From: Buxus sempervirens
Lineage: Eukaryota; Streptophyta; Magnoliopsida; Buxales; Buxaceae
DNA length: 64,000 nucleotides
Direction of reading: 5' to 3'
Assembly: GCA_947561395.2 (NCBI GenBank)
Contig: OX387188.1
Coordinates: 7,052,150-7,116,149 of the forward strand
In this document: piece by piece, positions 31,790 through 44,510 of the stretch
Numbering within the stretch: the first letter of the stretch is position 1
How the letters are laid out: each line of letters begins with the position of its first letter
The notes under the pieces: generated by a model
Database searches by the model: none
What the model saw: only the letters and a program-made list of their open reading frames with translations
Told to the model about the DNA's origin: nothing
Translations under genes and position numbers: made by a program

Positions 31790-32030
31790 GCTAGCAATCA
31801 CGCTCGAGCGCCATCCCAGGCACCAACGTGATTACACAGACGCTTGTCAACGCTCGAGCGCCATTAAAGGTGCCCCGCCTGTGTTTTTTTTTTAAATTTC
31901 CAAACCCGATAGTTGCAAACTTTAATAAACTGAGCGCCCGGAAGAACACTCAAGTGCCATCCCGAGCGGCCAAGTTCTGGAAAATTAATTTTTCTCGAGC
32001 ACCTGCAATAGTGCTCAAGTGCCCATGACA
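31790..32030. repeat. CTCGAG palindrome island in L6
   Basis: CACGCTCGAGCGCC, AACGCTCGAGCGCC and decayed forms (CACTCAAGTGCC, GTGCTCAAGTGCC) are spaced 40-60 bp apart. The decayed copies differ by C-to-T type changes. Confidence 0.85.
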
Positions 32031-33415
32031 GAATTTTTGATATTTTTGAAACATACCTAGTTTTTTATTAAATTCCAACTCATGTACCAATAAGATTAGG
32101 GTGTTTTGAGATTATTTGCACTGGTCGATTATTATTTGGATTTTTATAAAGAATTTGGGTATGTTTTGCTAAAATGATTTTTAATTGAGTTTATCGTTTC
32201 AAATAGTTTTCTTTCCAACTTGGCTTGTTTTTATTGATTCCTACATTTGTATTTGATCTACCTTAAGATGTTTCCAGAGTTGTTATGACAGAATTGTTAT
32301 TATTTTCCTCCAAGTACCTCGGAGTGGTTGTTCTCACTTATGTAGCTTGGGTTTGAGACTTGGATTTCCTCCATGTATCTTGGAGTTGACTTGTGGACTT
32401 ATGAAATATGGTTAGCTCTTCAATGAAAATAAGGATATTTGTTATTTCCATAAGGGAGTATTTCTGCCAAGAGGGCGGTGTTTGTTAGTTTATATTCATG
32501 AATGAATGATTTATGATAATTATTGATTTATGTTTTCCAATTATATAACTGTTTTTAGTTGACTTGTGTCTAGTAGGCTTAGCTCATTATAGATCCATAG
32601 TTTAGCTAGATAGTGAGATCTGCCTATCTTTGTTTGGATTAAGTTTAGTTCCATTTATGCATTTCCTCCAAGAAGGAGAGGCTATTCCAAGAGGGAATGA
32701 GTTGCAGTGATCCGTTTCCACCAAGATGGTGAGGTCTTTTGTTGGATATGTTGTAGCGTTGTTCTTTGACTGGATTGTACTCGCCAACTTAATACCTGTA
32801 TCAAGTTTAAGTGATTCGTTGTGTAAAGCAAAGTCCGAAACCCAGAGTAGGCCGGCTTCGTGGTGACCGAAACCCAGAGTAGGCCAATTCATCACACGTA
32901 AGAGCATGAGGGGGCGATTGGGATTAGATTTAACCTCTCAAAGTGGTGTCACAAATTGTGTGGTGTGTTGATTGTATTATTAGTTTTACTTTGAAATTAT
33001 GTGGTTTTAGATTCATGACATATTATTCTTGGATATTTGGTACTTGGATTTATTGTTGGAACCTCATGAAAAATGATTTCAAATTATATAGACTGTTTTG
33101 CTTCTTTCATGTTACTGCTTGCTGAGATTTTATATCTCACCCTTGTTTTTTTAATATTTGTTTTCAAATACTCTTGGAGAGGACATGCAAACTAGGGTAG
33201 ATAATACAAAGGGTACAGCAGAGAACCTTGAATGAGCACTTTATAACTTAGTAGTTTCTTTTATATTTTGTTAAGAGATTTGTTTAAGAGTTATTTCTTT
33301 TATAGTAGGTTTTGAGAAGTGTTTAGAATAGTTAGTTTACCCTTTTGAGTTCAGATTCCAAGTATTGAGCTAAAAAGTTTATTTTGAGGATTTTAATGAA
33401 ATAAAGAGAACTTTT

Positions 33416-36127
33416 GTCACGTCCCAGAACCAGGTCTGCCCCTCCAAGGCATCCCCCAGTCCTAGGCCGTGACGGGTTGGTCTTTCGACCTAAAGAAATG
33501 CAGAGGATTTAAAACTTTTCCTACAAGTGTAAGTGATATACAATTTATACTTGTGCATATTAAAAGTGTGTTCAAATATATATTTTGAAATGTTATAAGT
33601 CCCAAGGACTTCAAAATAATTACAAGATGTACGTGGCTAATCACTCCTCTCAAGTGTAAGGGTTATAGTCTAAGGAGGAACTATACATGTACAAAATAGT
33701 AATAAAACCTAAGGCCTATAGTGGTTTTCCTCTCTATACCCAATGGCCTTTTCCTTGCCTCTATCCCCAAACTAGTCCTTCACACCGGACATCGATGAAT
33801 CTGAAAAATAAGATGATAGACAACTGTGAGACGAGTGTCTCAGTAAGCAACACATGCATGCTCGGTGAAAACACAGTTTATGCAGATAATATTCGTTAAA
33901 TCATGGCATGCAGGTAGTTCTAATACTACAAAATCCACGGCATCTTAGTGTCACACAAATAGTGCATGCATGTGCCTCGGTGTACAGGTAATCCATTTAA
34001 TAACAATATTTATTCAATCTTATCACTTGGTTATCTAGGATATTTAGTATATACTACACATGGCCTCATCTAGCTTTACCGATTCCACATGGTGGCTAGG
34101 CATCTACGTCGATTCCCCTTGACGTAGGCATCCATATGCCGATTCCCCTTGACGTACAGGCATCCATTACCGATTTCCCTTAGCAAATGGGCATCGGCCA
34201 CTGATGTTGCTGGTGCCGAGATGATATCACAATAGAGAACAGTAACAGTCACAATAACAATTGGCCATGACATATATATACAAACAATCCTATTTAAGTT
34301 TATGTATCCATACCTTAAGGGTTCATTATGCTAATGTGTTCATTTATCAAATTCACATAGTATAACAATAAAGAACAAAAATATAACATTTCAATTATCC
34401 AAGCTTGTGTGGAGGATGCTAGTTCTCTATCTCCAAGTTAGGATGGACAGCTGTCCACTACCCCAACTGAGATGAACCGCTCACACTACCCACCAAGACT
34501 TACTGGTCATTTACTCATGTCAATACCACATGCACACTTGCATGGAAAGCACTCAAGGGTAGCCCATGGCCTTACCCGAGTCAATCTTGGGCCAAGCCCT
34601 CTTTCATTTCTTATAGAATCTGGGCCACTGCCCTCCATTCAATATAAATAATCATGGACCACTGCCCTTTCATTCATTGGATCAATATCACTGGGTCACT
34701 GCCCTTTCATCTCCATTTAACAAGTGACGGGCCAACGCCCTTATCATCATGCGAATTTAATACGGGCCAATGCCCTTCACACTGTGTGTCAAATACCAGG
34801 CCGAAGCCCATCATATCATGTGTGGTGTACTCGCAATGGAAGTCAATGATAAAGGTTTGGTTTTCTTAGAAATCTCTACATTTCAGGACTCATTTGGGCA
34901 ACCTATGCCTCAACTCTTTTGGTACTTGTGCAACTTAGTTTTGGTTCTTGATTTCTACTTCTAAGGTCTATTTGGAAAGTGTTCGAAGTGACAGAATCAA
35001 ATTATCCTACTTCTATAGAAATCTGGGACAAAAACTCTCTATAAGACTTTATTTGGTAAAACGTACCCAAAATCCTTGTTATTTGGAATTTTGAGATACT
35101 TCCAGTTGGAACACCTCCTACACACCTAACTCTCACTTATACATAGGTTGGATTTGAATAGAAACAATGGGTAGTTTGATCTGGGCTAAAAACTCAAAAA
35201 TTGGAAAATCTGGTAAGGGCGCTCGATAGGTAGCTCGAGCCTGCTTCGAGCGGCCAAAAGTTAGCTCTCGGGTTCTTTGTTTCAAGCAGGTTGCTAGAGC
35301 AGTCGCTCGAGCTGCCATGCCTTGGGCCTTTACCTAAAATGGTCACCGATGCCGCACTCGAGCGGCTATTCAAGCGACTAGGTTTCATTGACAATTCGAG
35401 AAATCCGAACTTTTGGGATTTTGGGTTTTTCTCAAACCTCACTTGTTTTTGGTGTTTTTGGGCTCTAAATTGCTCCTAGCATGTGTGGAAACCTATTTCC
35501 TACAAAACCCCTAAAATAAATCACACATATTCGCACAAACAAACCATTTCATACATCGAACCCTAACTTTTTCACATTCATACGAAAATGGGCGAAATTT
35601 GAAATAGAGGTTGGGGTGGTGTTGCTTACCTCTTGCAATCACTTAAGCAAGCTTCCTAGCTTCCTTTGCAACCCATGAACAGCACCTCTTATGCCTCTTG
35701 GATGATTCCGCCACAATCCCACCAAGCTTCCAAACGAAAATCCACTTAGGTTCTTCCTCTTTTCCTTGAAAAAGGGTTTCTCTAGGTGGTCTTTAATAAA
35801 AGGAAATGAATGTGATGGAGAAAAGAGGATGATAAAAAGAAATCAATGAGAAGAAGATGAGAGTAGGAGAGGAGAAGGGGAAATGAAGAAGAGAAGAAGA
35901 GAGTTGGGAGATGCTTTTCCTCCTCCTGATTACATACAACACCAACACTTAGCTACTTTCTCACTTAACCTTATTCAATAAACTAGAGATTGCTCACCTC
36001 ATAGGCCACTGTCGAGTCGAGGCTTAGCCACTTTGACTGGCTTCAAGCTTGGGCTCCTCCAACTTCACCTACACAACACATTCACTGATTAGGGCGTGCT
36101 AGTGGTATAGGAATCTAGGGTTTCACA
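33416..36127 (-). mobile_element. L7: solo LTR in inverse orientation inside L6
   Basis: On the minus strand it starts TGTGAAACCCTAG and ends CTGGGACGTGACA, with a perfect TSD ACTTT (33411-33415, 36128-36132). Length 2712 bp. Donor-like GAG|GTAAGCAAC lies at 35629. The island at 35390-35215 uses CTCGAG words. A block of GGGCCACTGCCC-type units (34560-34810) and a triplet of CCGATTCCCCTTGACGTA units (34108-34185) sit where other LTRs carry their own repeats. Confidence 0.95.
34540..34810. repeat. GGGCCACTGCCC repeat block in L7
   Basis: Six to seven irregular copies of GGGCCAmyGCCC (each a small GGGC/GCCC stem) spaced 35-45 bp apart. This is the L7 version of the second variable block of the L LTRs. 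Confidence 0.8.
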
Positions 36128-36368
36128 ACTTTCTTAGCGCACTCTGAATTATCTTACCTTTATCTTTATGTACTTAATTGTTTTATTATCATTTAAGTAA
36201 TGCCCTGATCTGTTGAAAAAAAAACTACCGGATCCGGGGCGTTACACGTTTGATCTGGGAGATGCGTGTATGCATGCCTCCTTTAGGGGAAATGTATCCC
36301 AGCGTGCTATCCGGTGAAAACATGAAGAATCGTATGCTTTCGGGATTGGGAACGGAAATAGGGGAATG

Positions 36369-36378
36369 GGAGTCGTCA
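36369..36378 (-). other. PBS-like word inside X3 LTR
   Basis: TGACGACTCC on the minus strand differs by one base from the true PBS core and sits in the same CAGTGRCGACTCC context as in X2. After removing L6 it is about 150 bp before the LTR end. Confidence 0.65.
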
Positions 36379-36697
36379 CTGCCTAATGGGGTTCAGGCAA
36401 ACACCTGGGTACCTAATGTTTATTTATTAAGTGGTCTGCAACTTAAGATTCTTGTAAGACCCCGAATTTTCCTAAATATAAAAATAAATTAATAATTAAT
36501 ATTCTTGAGGGTTTTAATCAATAGAAATATTTTATTAATGTAGGTGACATCGTAATTAGTGAAGATCAAGAGTTTGGCGCAGATCCGACTGTCTGATTGT
36601 GGAATATCATGGTAAGATCAATATTTTAACCCTATTGTATTTTGATTGGGCGATATGTATAGGGATTGATACACATGTGTTGTGTGAGATACGAGGG

Positions 36698-36707
36698 TAT
36701 ATAAATA
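36698..36707 (+). promoter_or_regulatory. TATA box of L8
   Basis: GGGTATATAAATAAG is a strong TATA match, 231 bp before the donor-like site. Confidence 0.65.
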
Positions 36708-38412
36708 AGTCTAATACCCTAGAGAAATATGGTTGACATACTTTCATTCGTATTCAACAGCTACAAGAGAGAACTCACGACCATGAGCGATTGGGAACGA
36801 CCAAAGAAGAAGGAGAAGAGAAGAAGAAGAGAGGGAGAGTGTTGTGTTGATTTCTGGGTCTTCTGAACATTGCTTGGGATCATGTTCGTCACTGTTCAGA
36901 AGAGAAGGAGAAGAAAACGCTCACAGGAGGTAGGTAGCACTGTTTTTAAAGCTCGTTTTGTATTCACGATTGGTTTAATCCCCATTGCATGTTTTTGTAT
37001 TGTATAATCATGTATTTAGTTTGATAACAACCTTATAAGTATGTTAGAATCATCTTGGACGTGAAAAATTGGATTTTGAAACACTATATGTTCGTTTTTG
37101 GGAGACCGCCGAGCTTACTGTGCTTAGCGATCCTCGACGCTCCCAGGCACTCGTTGAAATAAGTAGACTGCCCGAGACTACCTACTGACTTATTGTCGGC
37201 AATCGATTTTGAACTACCGCTTACCCTAGACCGCCTGAGCGATCCTAGGCAATCTTGAGCGCTCTGTGCAGAAAATGCAGATTTTCGTATTCTTAACCCC
37301 TGATTCAATTCTAAACTATTTTTAACAAATTTTAACCTTTAAATAAGATGTTTTAAGACCAACATAAATTACCAATTCCCTGTTTTACAAAAGAATAAAA
37401 ATAGGAAGGTATTTAGGGTAATTAGTGGCCAAGCTTTGTAAATAGCAAGAAACCTAAGTTTTGGAAGAACTGAACTTGTAACCTTGAGAGAATTAATTGA
37501 CATGTAAATTTATACTATTAACTAGAACATGATATACAGGATTTCCATATCAGATTTTGAATACAGTTAATCCAATAAGGAAAGAAATTACAGATATAAC
37601 CATTATATGCCGCTAAGCACTATTACATACAGAAATATTAGTCCTTAGGGATTGTTGGTGTCTAGTGGGCATAGCTAGTTATGGATCCATAGTTTTGGCT
37701 AGATAGCTAAGGGATATTTCATTTGGATTGGGTTACTCCCTGTTGTAAACGCGCTTCCATTGCAAGTTGGTTTGCTCTAGAGGATCCTATGTCTGGAGAG
37801 ACACCCCAGTGCTCCGCTGGTGATTCCCTGTGCATGTGGATAAACGACCATCTCCATGTATTGATTTCGGTGCTGCATGCTGGTGGTACTTGCCAACTCG
37901 GTTGAGTTCGCGTGTAATAAGTCGATGACTACGGCTCTTATCTAAGGTGATCTTCACGGGTTTGAGTATCATTAGTAGCGTCGCCCATAAGCCGCATGGT
38001 GGTATAGCATATGGTTGAGATTCATCTCAAACGTGTATCTTTCTTTGTGAGTCCTACAATGATACTAAGATCACAAATACTTACTTCTGATGTTGTTCAC
38101 ATGCTGGATGCATGTATTGGATGCTATGGTTGGATGTGACTATTTAATACATCCCGGATTTTATATTGGATTCTATTATTGATTTCTGAATCATGATCTT
38201 GATATACTTTACACTGTTCACAAATACTTAAACTGTTTTACATGCTGATTTGTATTCCATGATCGATATGAACATTTATACGAGCCTGTTTACTCGAGAC
38301 TGCTTATTCAAGCATGAAAATCTATTTTATTGATTATGAACTGTTTATAGCATGCATGTGTTGTCTACTAAGATATTCATATCTCACCCTACTTCCTTAT
38401 GTTATTTTTCAG

Positions 38413-38504
38413 CTGATACGCGAAAAGGGGATCATAGTGGTGATTACCAAAGTAATCTTGTGGACTATTCACTGGAGGATTATTATTATCCCAACTTGAT
38501 CTGA
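38413..38504 (+). other. Putative terminal exon of L8 with conserved tail
   Basis: It follows CAG in the same phase as the others (codon split after G). The frame reads ADTRKGD..., then LEDYYYPNLI-stop. Apart from the start and the E-D-Y-Y-Y-P ending it is unlike the L5/L14 reading. Confidence 0.4.
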
Positions 38505-39834
38505 GGTCGCGGAGAGAGGATTATATTTAGTTCTTTGACAGTTTATTTTATTTATTTGGTTTGATGTATCTGAGAGATTGAGAGATTAGAACCTTTGATT
38601 ATTACCAAACTTAAATGATGATTTGGATAGGATGGTTTATTAGATTCTTTTTATGAAGATATTAGACTACACTTCCGCACTCTGATAGTCTATTAATAAA
38701 TGATTTATTTAATTCTTTAGTCTAGTTAATTATTGATGATTATTTGATATGGGCCAATAGCATCTCGAATTCGGTTGTTGAGCTGGATTCGGGTTGTTAC
38801 ATTAGTGAATCGGATTCGAGTTGTTACAGTAGCGAATTGGATTCGGGTCAGGTGCCGGTTTGTATTGACCTGGGTTTGGGGCGTTACAATTCTGGCTTAG
38901 TACTGGGTTACTATCTGGGGAAGTCTATAGACACCCTGGTCCGCCCCGTCGGGTTACGGGTCCCATGGGTCATCCTGGTTATGAGTCAACTTGTTTTATC
39001 TCACCCGTCCTAAACAGATATGTACTCATTGATTAAGTCTATGTGGGGACCACTTGAATGGTGTAGGTCCCGTTTGGATTTTATCTTCTTTATTAAGTGA
39101 TTCTTAGTCTGATGGGCGGGCCCCATTAGAAGACCGCGGAATCCAAGATGGGCTAAGGGATAGCCCATATGTCCTGTTCTTGGGCTTAGTCTAAGCCTAG
39201 AAGCCCTTTAGGATTTGGTTAAGTTTGGTTAATTATTTAATTATTAGATTAAAGTTGGAAATATTAGATTTAGGATTTTATGCCCTTTTAGTGAGCCTGG
39301 ATAATTTGTGGGCCCCCTAAGTGGGCACTACAATGGTTCCCTTTAATTTTGTCGATCTTGGTTAAGTTTGATTCCAAAAGTTACTAAGGGTTGGCTTGGG
39401 GACACCCTTAGGCTTAGGCTTAAGAAAGCCTATGTCTTTCTATGAACAAGGGAGAGGGTCCCTTATTTTTAGGTTTCTTAGGCGTTTCTTATTTCCTTTT
39501 GAGAAAGGGAAAAGAGTGGAGCCCAATAGGCCCCCACCTTGGGAAGCAGCCACACCACCTACCTACAAGCATGCTATAGGTTGGGTTTTGATTTGGACCT
39601 CAAAGGGTATGGCCCTTGATTAAATTAATTCTTGTTTATTTTAAGCAAATGAGTGGGTCGGAATGGGTGGGCCCCGTTGGAAGGCCCACCGGTGTCCAAT
39701 TTGAGCCCACTAAGCCCAAGGCCCATCTTGGGTTATAGGATGGCCCTAAAACCCTATTAGATTAGCTTAGCTTAATTAAAAAAAGGATTAAGAAACAATT
39801 AAAAAGCCAGATTTGCATTTCTGTAACTTTTCTA

Positions 39835-39945
39835 GGTTGACCGAAAACACAGTTCGATCAACCTAAATTTTGTACATAGCTTAAATTCAATTTCGGCTAT
39901 TAACAGAATCATGCTTGACCGAACTGAGATTTCAGTCAAGCATTG
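39835..39945. repeat. X3 palindrome island 2 (GACCGAA word)
   Basis: GGTTGACCGAAAACACAGTTCGATCAACC-like (39834-39863) and TTGACCGAACTGAG...CAGTCAAG (39914-39940) form stem-loops. Their stem word GACCGAA is also used in island 1 at 44280-44510. Confidence 0.8.
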
Positions 39946-40905
39946 AAAATATCACAATGCAATTTTTAGCAAAAGCTAGGGATCTCTGACCTCTTGGGAT
40001 GACTAGGTGTTTGCCATAGCTAGTCAAGCTATTAGGTGGATTTTAAACCAAAAATAAGTGGGGAGCAAGGCTTGGGGCCTTGCTCCTCCATCTGGGAATG
40101 AAATCCCTACACCTAAAAGAAACCAAAAAATGTCTCTTTTTGTAGTAGGAACGGATGTCTCTTGTCCGCACCTCAAGAGTAAAAAGAATGACCCGAAAGG
40201 TCTTGCCAAAGTCTTCGGCCAAACCAAATGCATACCCAAACAAAGCAAGCAAATAAGAAGATAAACAAGATAATACAAAATGATGTAAACCTAGTTAAAC
40301 AGTGATGTTTGTGTGCTTGGTATGGTATATAAAACAAGTTATAAGAACACATGCTTCAAGAAAAAAAGAGAAGTTGGGGCATGTCTTTTTTAATATTAAC
40401 ATTGGTGAGTGCATCCTATTTAATATTCATAAGAGTTGTGTGAAAGTGGTCAAAACAGGAGAAAAACACATGATCATCTATAATAAATCATGAAACATGA
40501 TGTTAGGATACATATGAAGGGATAAATCATGCTTAAACAAAGGAACATATAACTTCACTATTATGACATGCACATAACAAAAAAAAGGGAGCAAAGATCA
40601 AGTATTTGCTCCCCCGCCCCAAGGAACACAACAAGATGGATCTATTTTCCTCAAAGAGAAAAAAAAATTACGTCAACTAAAGAGAAAGGAGATAGGGGAT
40701 TAAGGGTACATTGGATTTAAAGGAGGGGAGAACATGCTCTCTCTTTTAAATAAAAACATGGAGATGACTTAAAATGATACTTTTGATGACTTTAACACAC
40801 TCTCTCAACCCTCCCATTTAACAGCTTTACTTCCCCTTACCATGGGAGTTCTCTTTTGGAGAAGAGAAAGAACTAAATATAAAGAAGGAAAAGGGAGGAG
40901 GAGAA

Positions 40906-43883
40906 TGTAACGCCCCGAACCCGGGTCAATGCAAACCGGCACCCAACCCGAACCCGGTTCGCTACTGTAACAACCCAAGTCCGGTTCAACAACCAAACTC
41001 GAGATGTTACCACAAAGCTGGGGTCAGATACAAACCAAGATTCACAATAATTTTTAAACTTTACTATTTAATTACATCAGAGTTATGGTGGCCAATAAAA
41101 CAATTCTTTATTCAATAATATCAATTCGGTTTACAATAAAACTTATCCAATCAACATATGACATTAATACCAATTACAATTCTACCCATCAAATTAAACC
41201 CCATCTTCGCGATCTCTCCAAACAACCTGAAAAATAGGGGAAAACGGACTGAGATTTATATCTCAACAAGTAGCAGGTGCATGCAATTTGAAACAGTCTA
41301 ATGTAAGCAAATAGTCATGAGATATTCAATTAATCAACGATAAGATGAGAAATCCAAGTTATCCATGGCAATTCCAAATAAAGCGAATAAACAGATGATT
41401 CTGTATAAATACCAGTAACTTGATGTTAACGGGGTAAAACCGACAAAAATGATAAAACACGTGCCATTGCAGGACTCACAAAGATGATAAGTATTTGAGA
41501 TGATACTCAACTAACTGCTATACCACCGTGCGGCTTAAGGGCAGTGCTACCTAATGATACTCAAGCCCCATGCAGCGTAGCTATAGACAAGAGCCGTAGT
41601 CACCGACTTATTGCGCACGAACTCAACAGAGTTGGCATGTACCACCAGCATGCAGCACCAGAATCAATACATGGAGATGGTCGCTTATCCACATGTACAG
41701 GGAATCACCAGCGGTGCACCGGGGTATCCCTCCAGACATAGGACCTTCCCAGAGGAAACCAACTTGCAAGGAAGCGCGCTCACATATAGGAGTAACCCAA
41801 CCCAAACTAAATACAACTTAGCTAACCAGCCAAAACTATGGATCCATATACAGCTAAGCCCACTGACACAAACACGATAAAACCACATACGGGAGGACAC
41901 GCTACTGTAGGAGGCATACACACTTTTACCCGTAAAGGATTACACATCTCTACACAGAGGATTACCCATCTCTGCCGTAAAAGATAGTATTAAACTCTAC
42001 CACAAAAGCCGTACCACTCAACCGTAACAGAAAAGCTAATAACTTCATACCACATACCAATCCATACCAAAATATTCAATTCCAAGTGAAAACCATGATT
42101 CAATCCTTAATAATCCAGATGAAGCCTTTTTCAGAATTTCATATGCAATTTCCCAATTATATTCAAAGTAAAGCTCATGTATCATAAATTTGATAGAAAT
42201 CAATGTTTCTCCAATTCCATAAACCAATATTCATATTAAAGCTCAAAATAAAGGAAATCAAATCCTACTTAGAGTTTTCCTTATTAATCCCTTTATTAGA
42301 ATCCAACGTCCTATCTTAACACCTAAAGTAGTCTCTATTTAACTTTTCTGTATTTTTATTCTCAAGCATGTCCTACAAACCTAGAATGAAGTTTAGAAAG
42401 TGTTTTTATCCTATAAATTCCAGTAGTATTATTTATGTCGATATCCATACCATTTGACCCTTTTATGGACAAACCTTTCATTATAACCTTCAATTTATTG
42501 CTTAATCTTTCCAAATTAATTTTATAATTTTTATACCTTAATTAGGTCCTTATAAAGATGCTAACATGCTTAACTAATCAGAAAAATTATTGGATATTTA
42601 TTCATATTACAAAATCCCCAAAATTTGCAAATTTTACATAGAGCGCCGACCTCTATAGGGCTAGGCGATCCTAGGCGCTCGTGCAAAATTAAACAGTAAA
42701 TTTCCAGATTTACAAAGTTCGGATTTTTATGCTTTTGCTATATGTTCTTTGGTTTAAATTAATCTAATAACATTCTAAAACATTTCTAAAGCCTTCTAGA
42801 TTAATTCTTGTTAATTAAATACCCTCCTACCTTTATTTACATAATCAAACTAAGTTTTCTTCTTTAATTTGATAAATCCATCAAGAATACCAATCATGAA
42901 AATATAAGCACTTTGATTCCATGTAAATACAATTCTGACTAATCCATTCTAACCATATGAATTCACAGAAAACAAAATCATGCAATTCCTCACGTTTTCC
43001 AAGGTTACTACTTGCCTTATACGCTAAAATCCTTCTTCCATTGAAGCTTTTAATTCTGGACCTTACTTTTGCTCCCAAACGCACCAAGCTAGAGTTCTCT
43101 GATTCACTTCTCCACCGCTCACATTATAGTTCCCTCAGTCATGAACAAAACCCCCAAATTTGACGGCGATCCACCGCACGGATTTTCCCTGATCATGTTT
43201 TGATGGTGGTTGGTCAGACATGTCCATGAGCAGCCTTCTTCTTTTCTCTCAATAATAAACCCACGAAAATCTCCTCTTGTATAACCTTAATCTCCTATTT
43301 ATATTAGGCTTTAGAAGTCCTAAACCAACCCTAATAGACTACTTTAATTTGGGCTAACCCAACCATGGTCTAATTAAAGTCTAACCCATTCTAATTAATT
43401 CCTACTTTTTCTCCACCTTTTATTTTTCTACTTAAACATTAATTATTTAATCTCTTATCATCTAAACTCCTATTTACAACCTATTTTCGTGCACAATATT
43501 TAATTAAACCTTATTATCACCTAAAACCTTATTTTCTCCAAATTAAGACTTGAAATCTCCTAATTACCCTTTTTCTCACTTTTAGGCTTTTATTAATTCC
43601 TTTTAATTTCTAACTTGTCAAAATAATTCATTTTCTTCTATTTTCTAATTCTAATTATTATTTAATGATCAATTTGTTAATTACCCTATTCTGAAAATTA
43701 CCAAAATACCCTTTTTACTCTTTTAGGCTAATTTCATTAAAATTCTTTCTTTATTTACAACTTATGACTTATTCGAATTACTTATCCTCCAAATCTTCAC
43801 TTTTTATTTTAACTAGAACTTAACTCATACTTTCTTTTATTTATTATTTATTTATTTATTAGGTGAAAATTCGGGGTTTTACA
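40906..43883 (-). mobile_element. L9: solo LTR in inverse orientation, L superfamily
   Basis: On the minus strand it starts TGTAAAACCCCG and ends GTTCGGGGCGTTACA, with a perfect TSD GAGAA (40901-40905, 43884-43888). Length 2978 bp. Minus-strand order: TATA-like TAATATAAATA (43306-43296), GC-type donor AAG|GCAAGTAG (43015), island with GATCCTAGGCGC words (42690-42640), a decayed AGAGGATTACCCATCTCTG block (41930-42000), TTTTCAGGTTGTTTGG (41235-41220). The 3' end repeats CAACCCGAACCCGGTTCG-like words (40915-41000). It splits X3. Confidence 0.95.
43296..43306 (-). promoter_or_regulatory. TATA-like element of L9
   Basis: TAATATAAATA on the minus strand lies 281 bp before the donor-like site, matching its place in other L LTRs. 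Confidence 0.5.
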
Positions 43884-44279
43884 GAGAAAGGTTATAAAAA
43901 CACCACATTATGAAGCTTAACTCAAAATATTCTCATTCTTGTATTTATTTCATATATGTGATGTAAAAAGTTAAAGAGAAAGCTCACCTTGGGTGTAAAA
44001 ACCTTCTTCGGGGTGTATGGAGGTTCCTTCAAGTCTAGACAGCAGGTAGAAACACCTTCATCTAGCTCCAAAGTGGTTTCCTTAGCTTTATTCTTTGTTG
44101 GAGTGGAAGAAGAAAGGTATTGGTGATGATTTGGAGAGGTTGGGAAGGGATTAGGGGTCTTGGAGAGTGAGGAGGGAGGTTTGAGATGAGAGGCATACGT
44201 GGAAGAGGTTAGAGAAGAAAAAATAAGCTGAACCCCTTGAAATGAGCTGAGATTTGGCTTTATAATGTGACTGAAAACT

Positions 44280-44510
44280 CAGTTCGGTCACATTGATTTT
44301 CATGTATAGCCAAAATTCAATTTCAGCTATACAAAATTCAATTTCAGCTATACAAAATTCAATTTCAGCTATACATAAAATCCTTCATATCCGAAATTAA
44401 ATTTCGGTCACTTTAAGGTCATTTCAGTCAGATTTTGTCAGAGATTTTTAATGATCAGTCTGACACAAGAATCTGGAAAAAATATCTATGAACCGAAATT
44501 GAATTTCGAT
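44280..44510. repeat. X3 palindrome island 1 (GACCGAA word)
   Basis: A 24-bp unit around AAAATTCAATTTCAGCTATA occurs three times (44318-44393). It is followed by the 17-bp palindrome CCGAAATTAAATTTCGG (44391-44407) and ACCGAAATTGAATTTCG (44492-44508). In LTR coordinates this is 530-750 bp from the LTR start, like island 1 of X1. Confidence 0.85.

Larger units (their letters stand above)
30462..36246 (+). mobile_element. L6: solo LTR, L superfamily (CTCGAG subfamily), split by L7
   Basis: It runs from TGTAGAATCCCG to GGATCCGGGGCGTTACA. Flanks are CGTCT (30457-30461) and CGTTT (36247-36251), a TSD with one C/T change. After removing L7 the LTR is about 3.07 kb. It has TATAAAA (31080), donor-like AAG|GCAAGTAG (GC type, 31440), a CTCGAG island (31790-32030), hairpin repeats such as CTCCAAGTACCTCGGAG (32308-32480), GAAACCCAGAGTAGGCC words (32835-32885) and a degraded acceptor (CAA) at about 33176. 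Confidence 0.9.
36453..38888 (+). mobile_element. L8: solo LTR, L superfamily (CCTAGG/CCTCGA subfamily)
   Basis: It runs from TGTAAGACCCCG to GGGGCGTTACA with a perfect TSD ATTCT (36448-36452, 38889-38893). Length 2436 bp. It has TATATAAATA (36698), donor-like GGAG|GTAGGTAGCAC (36930), an island at 37100-37270, TATGGATCCATAGTTTTGGC (37680), GATATTCATATCTCACC (38372), acceptor TTTTTCAG (38412) and an open tail ending LEDYYYP plus four more codons. A short AGCGAATTGGATTCGGG-type repeat (38760-38850) precedes the end. Confidence 0.95.
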
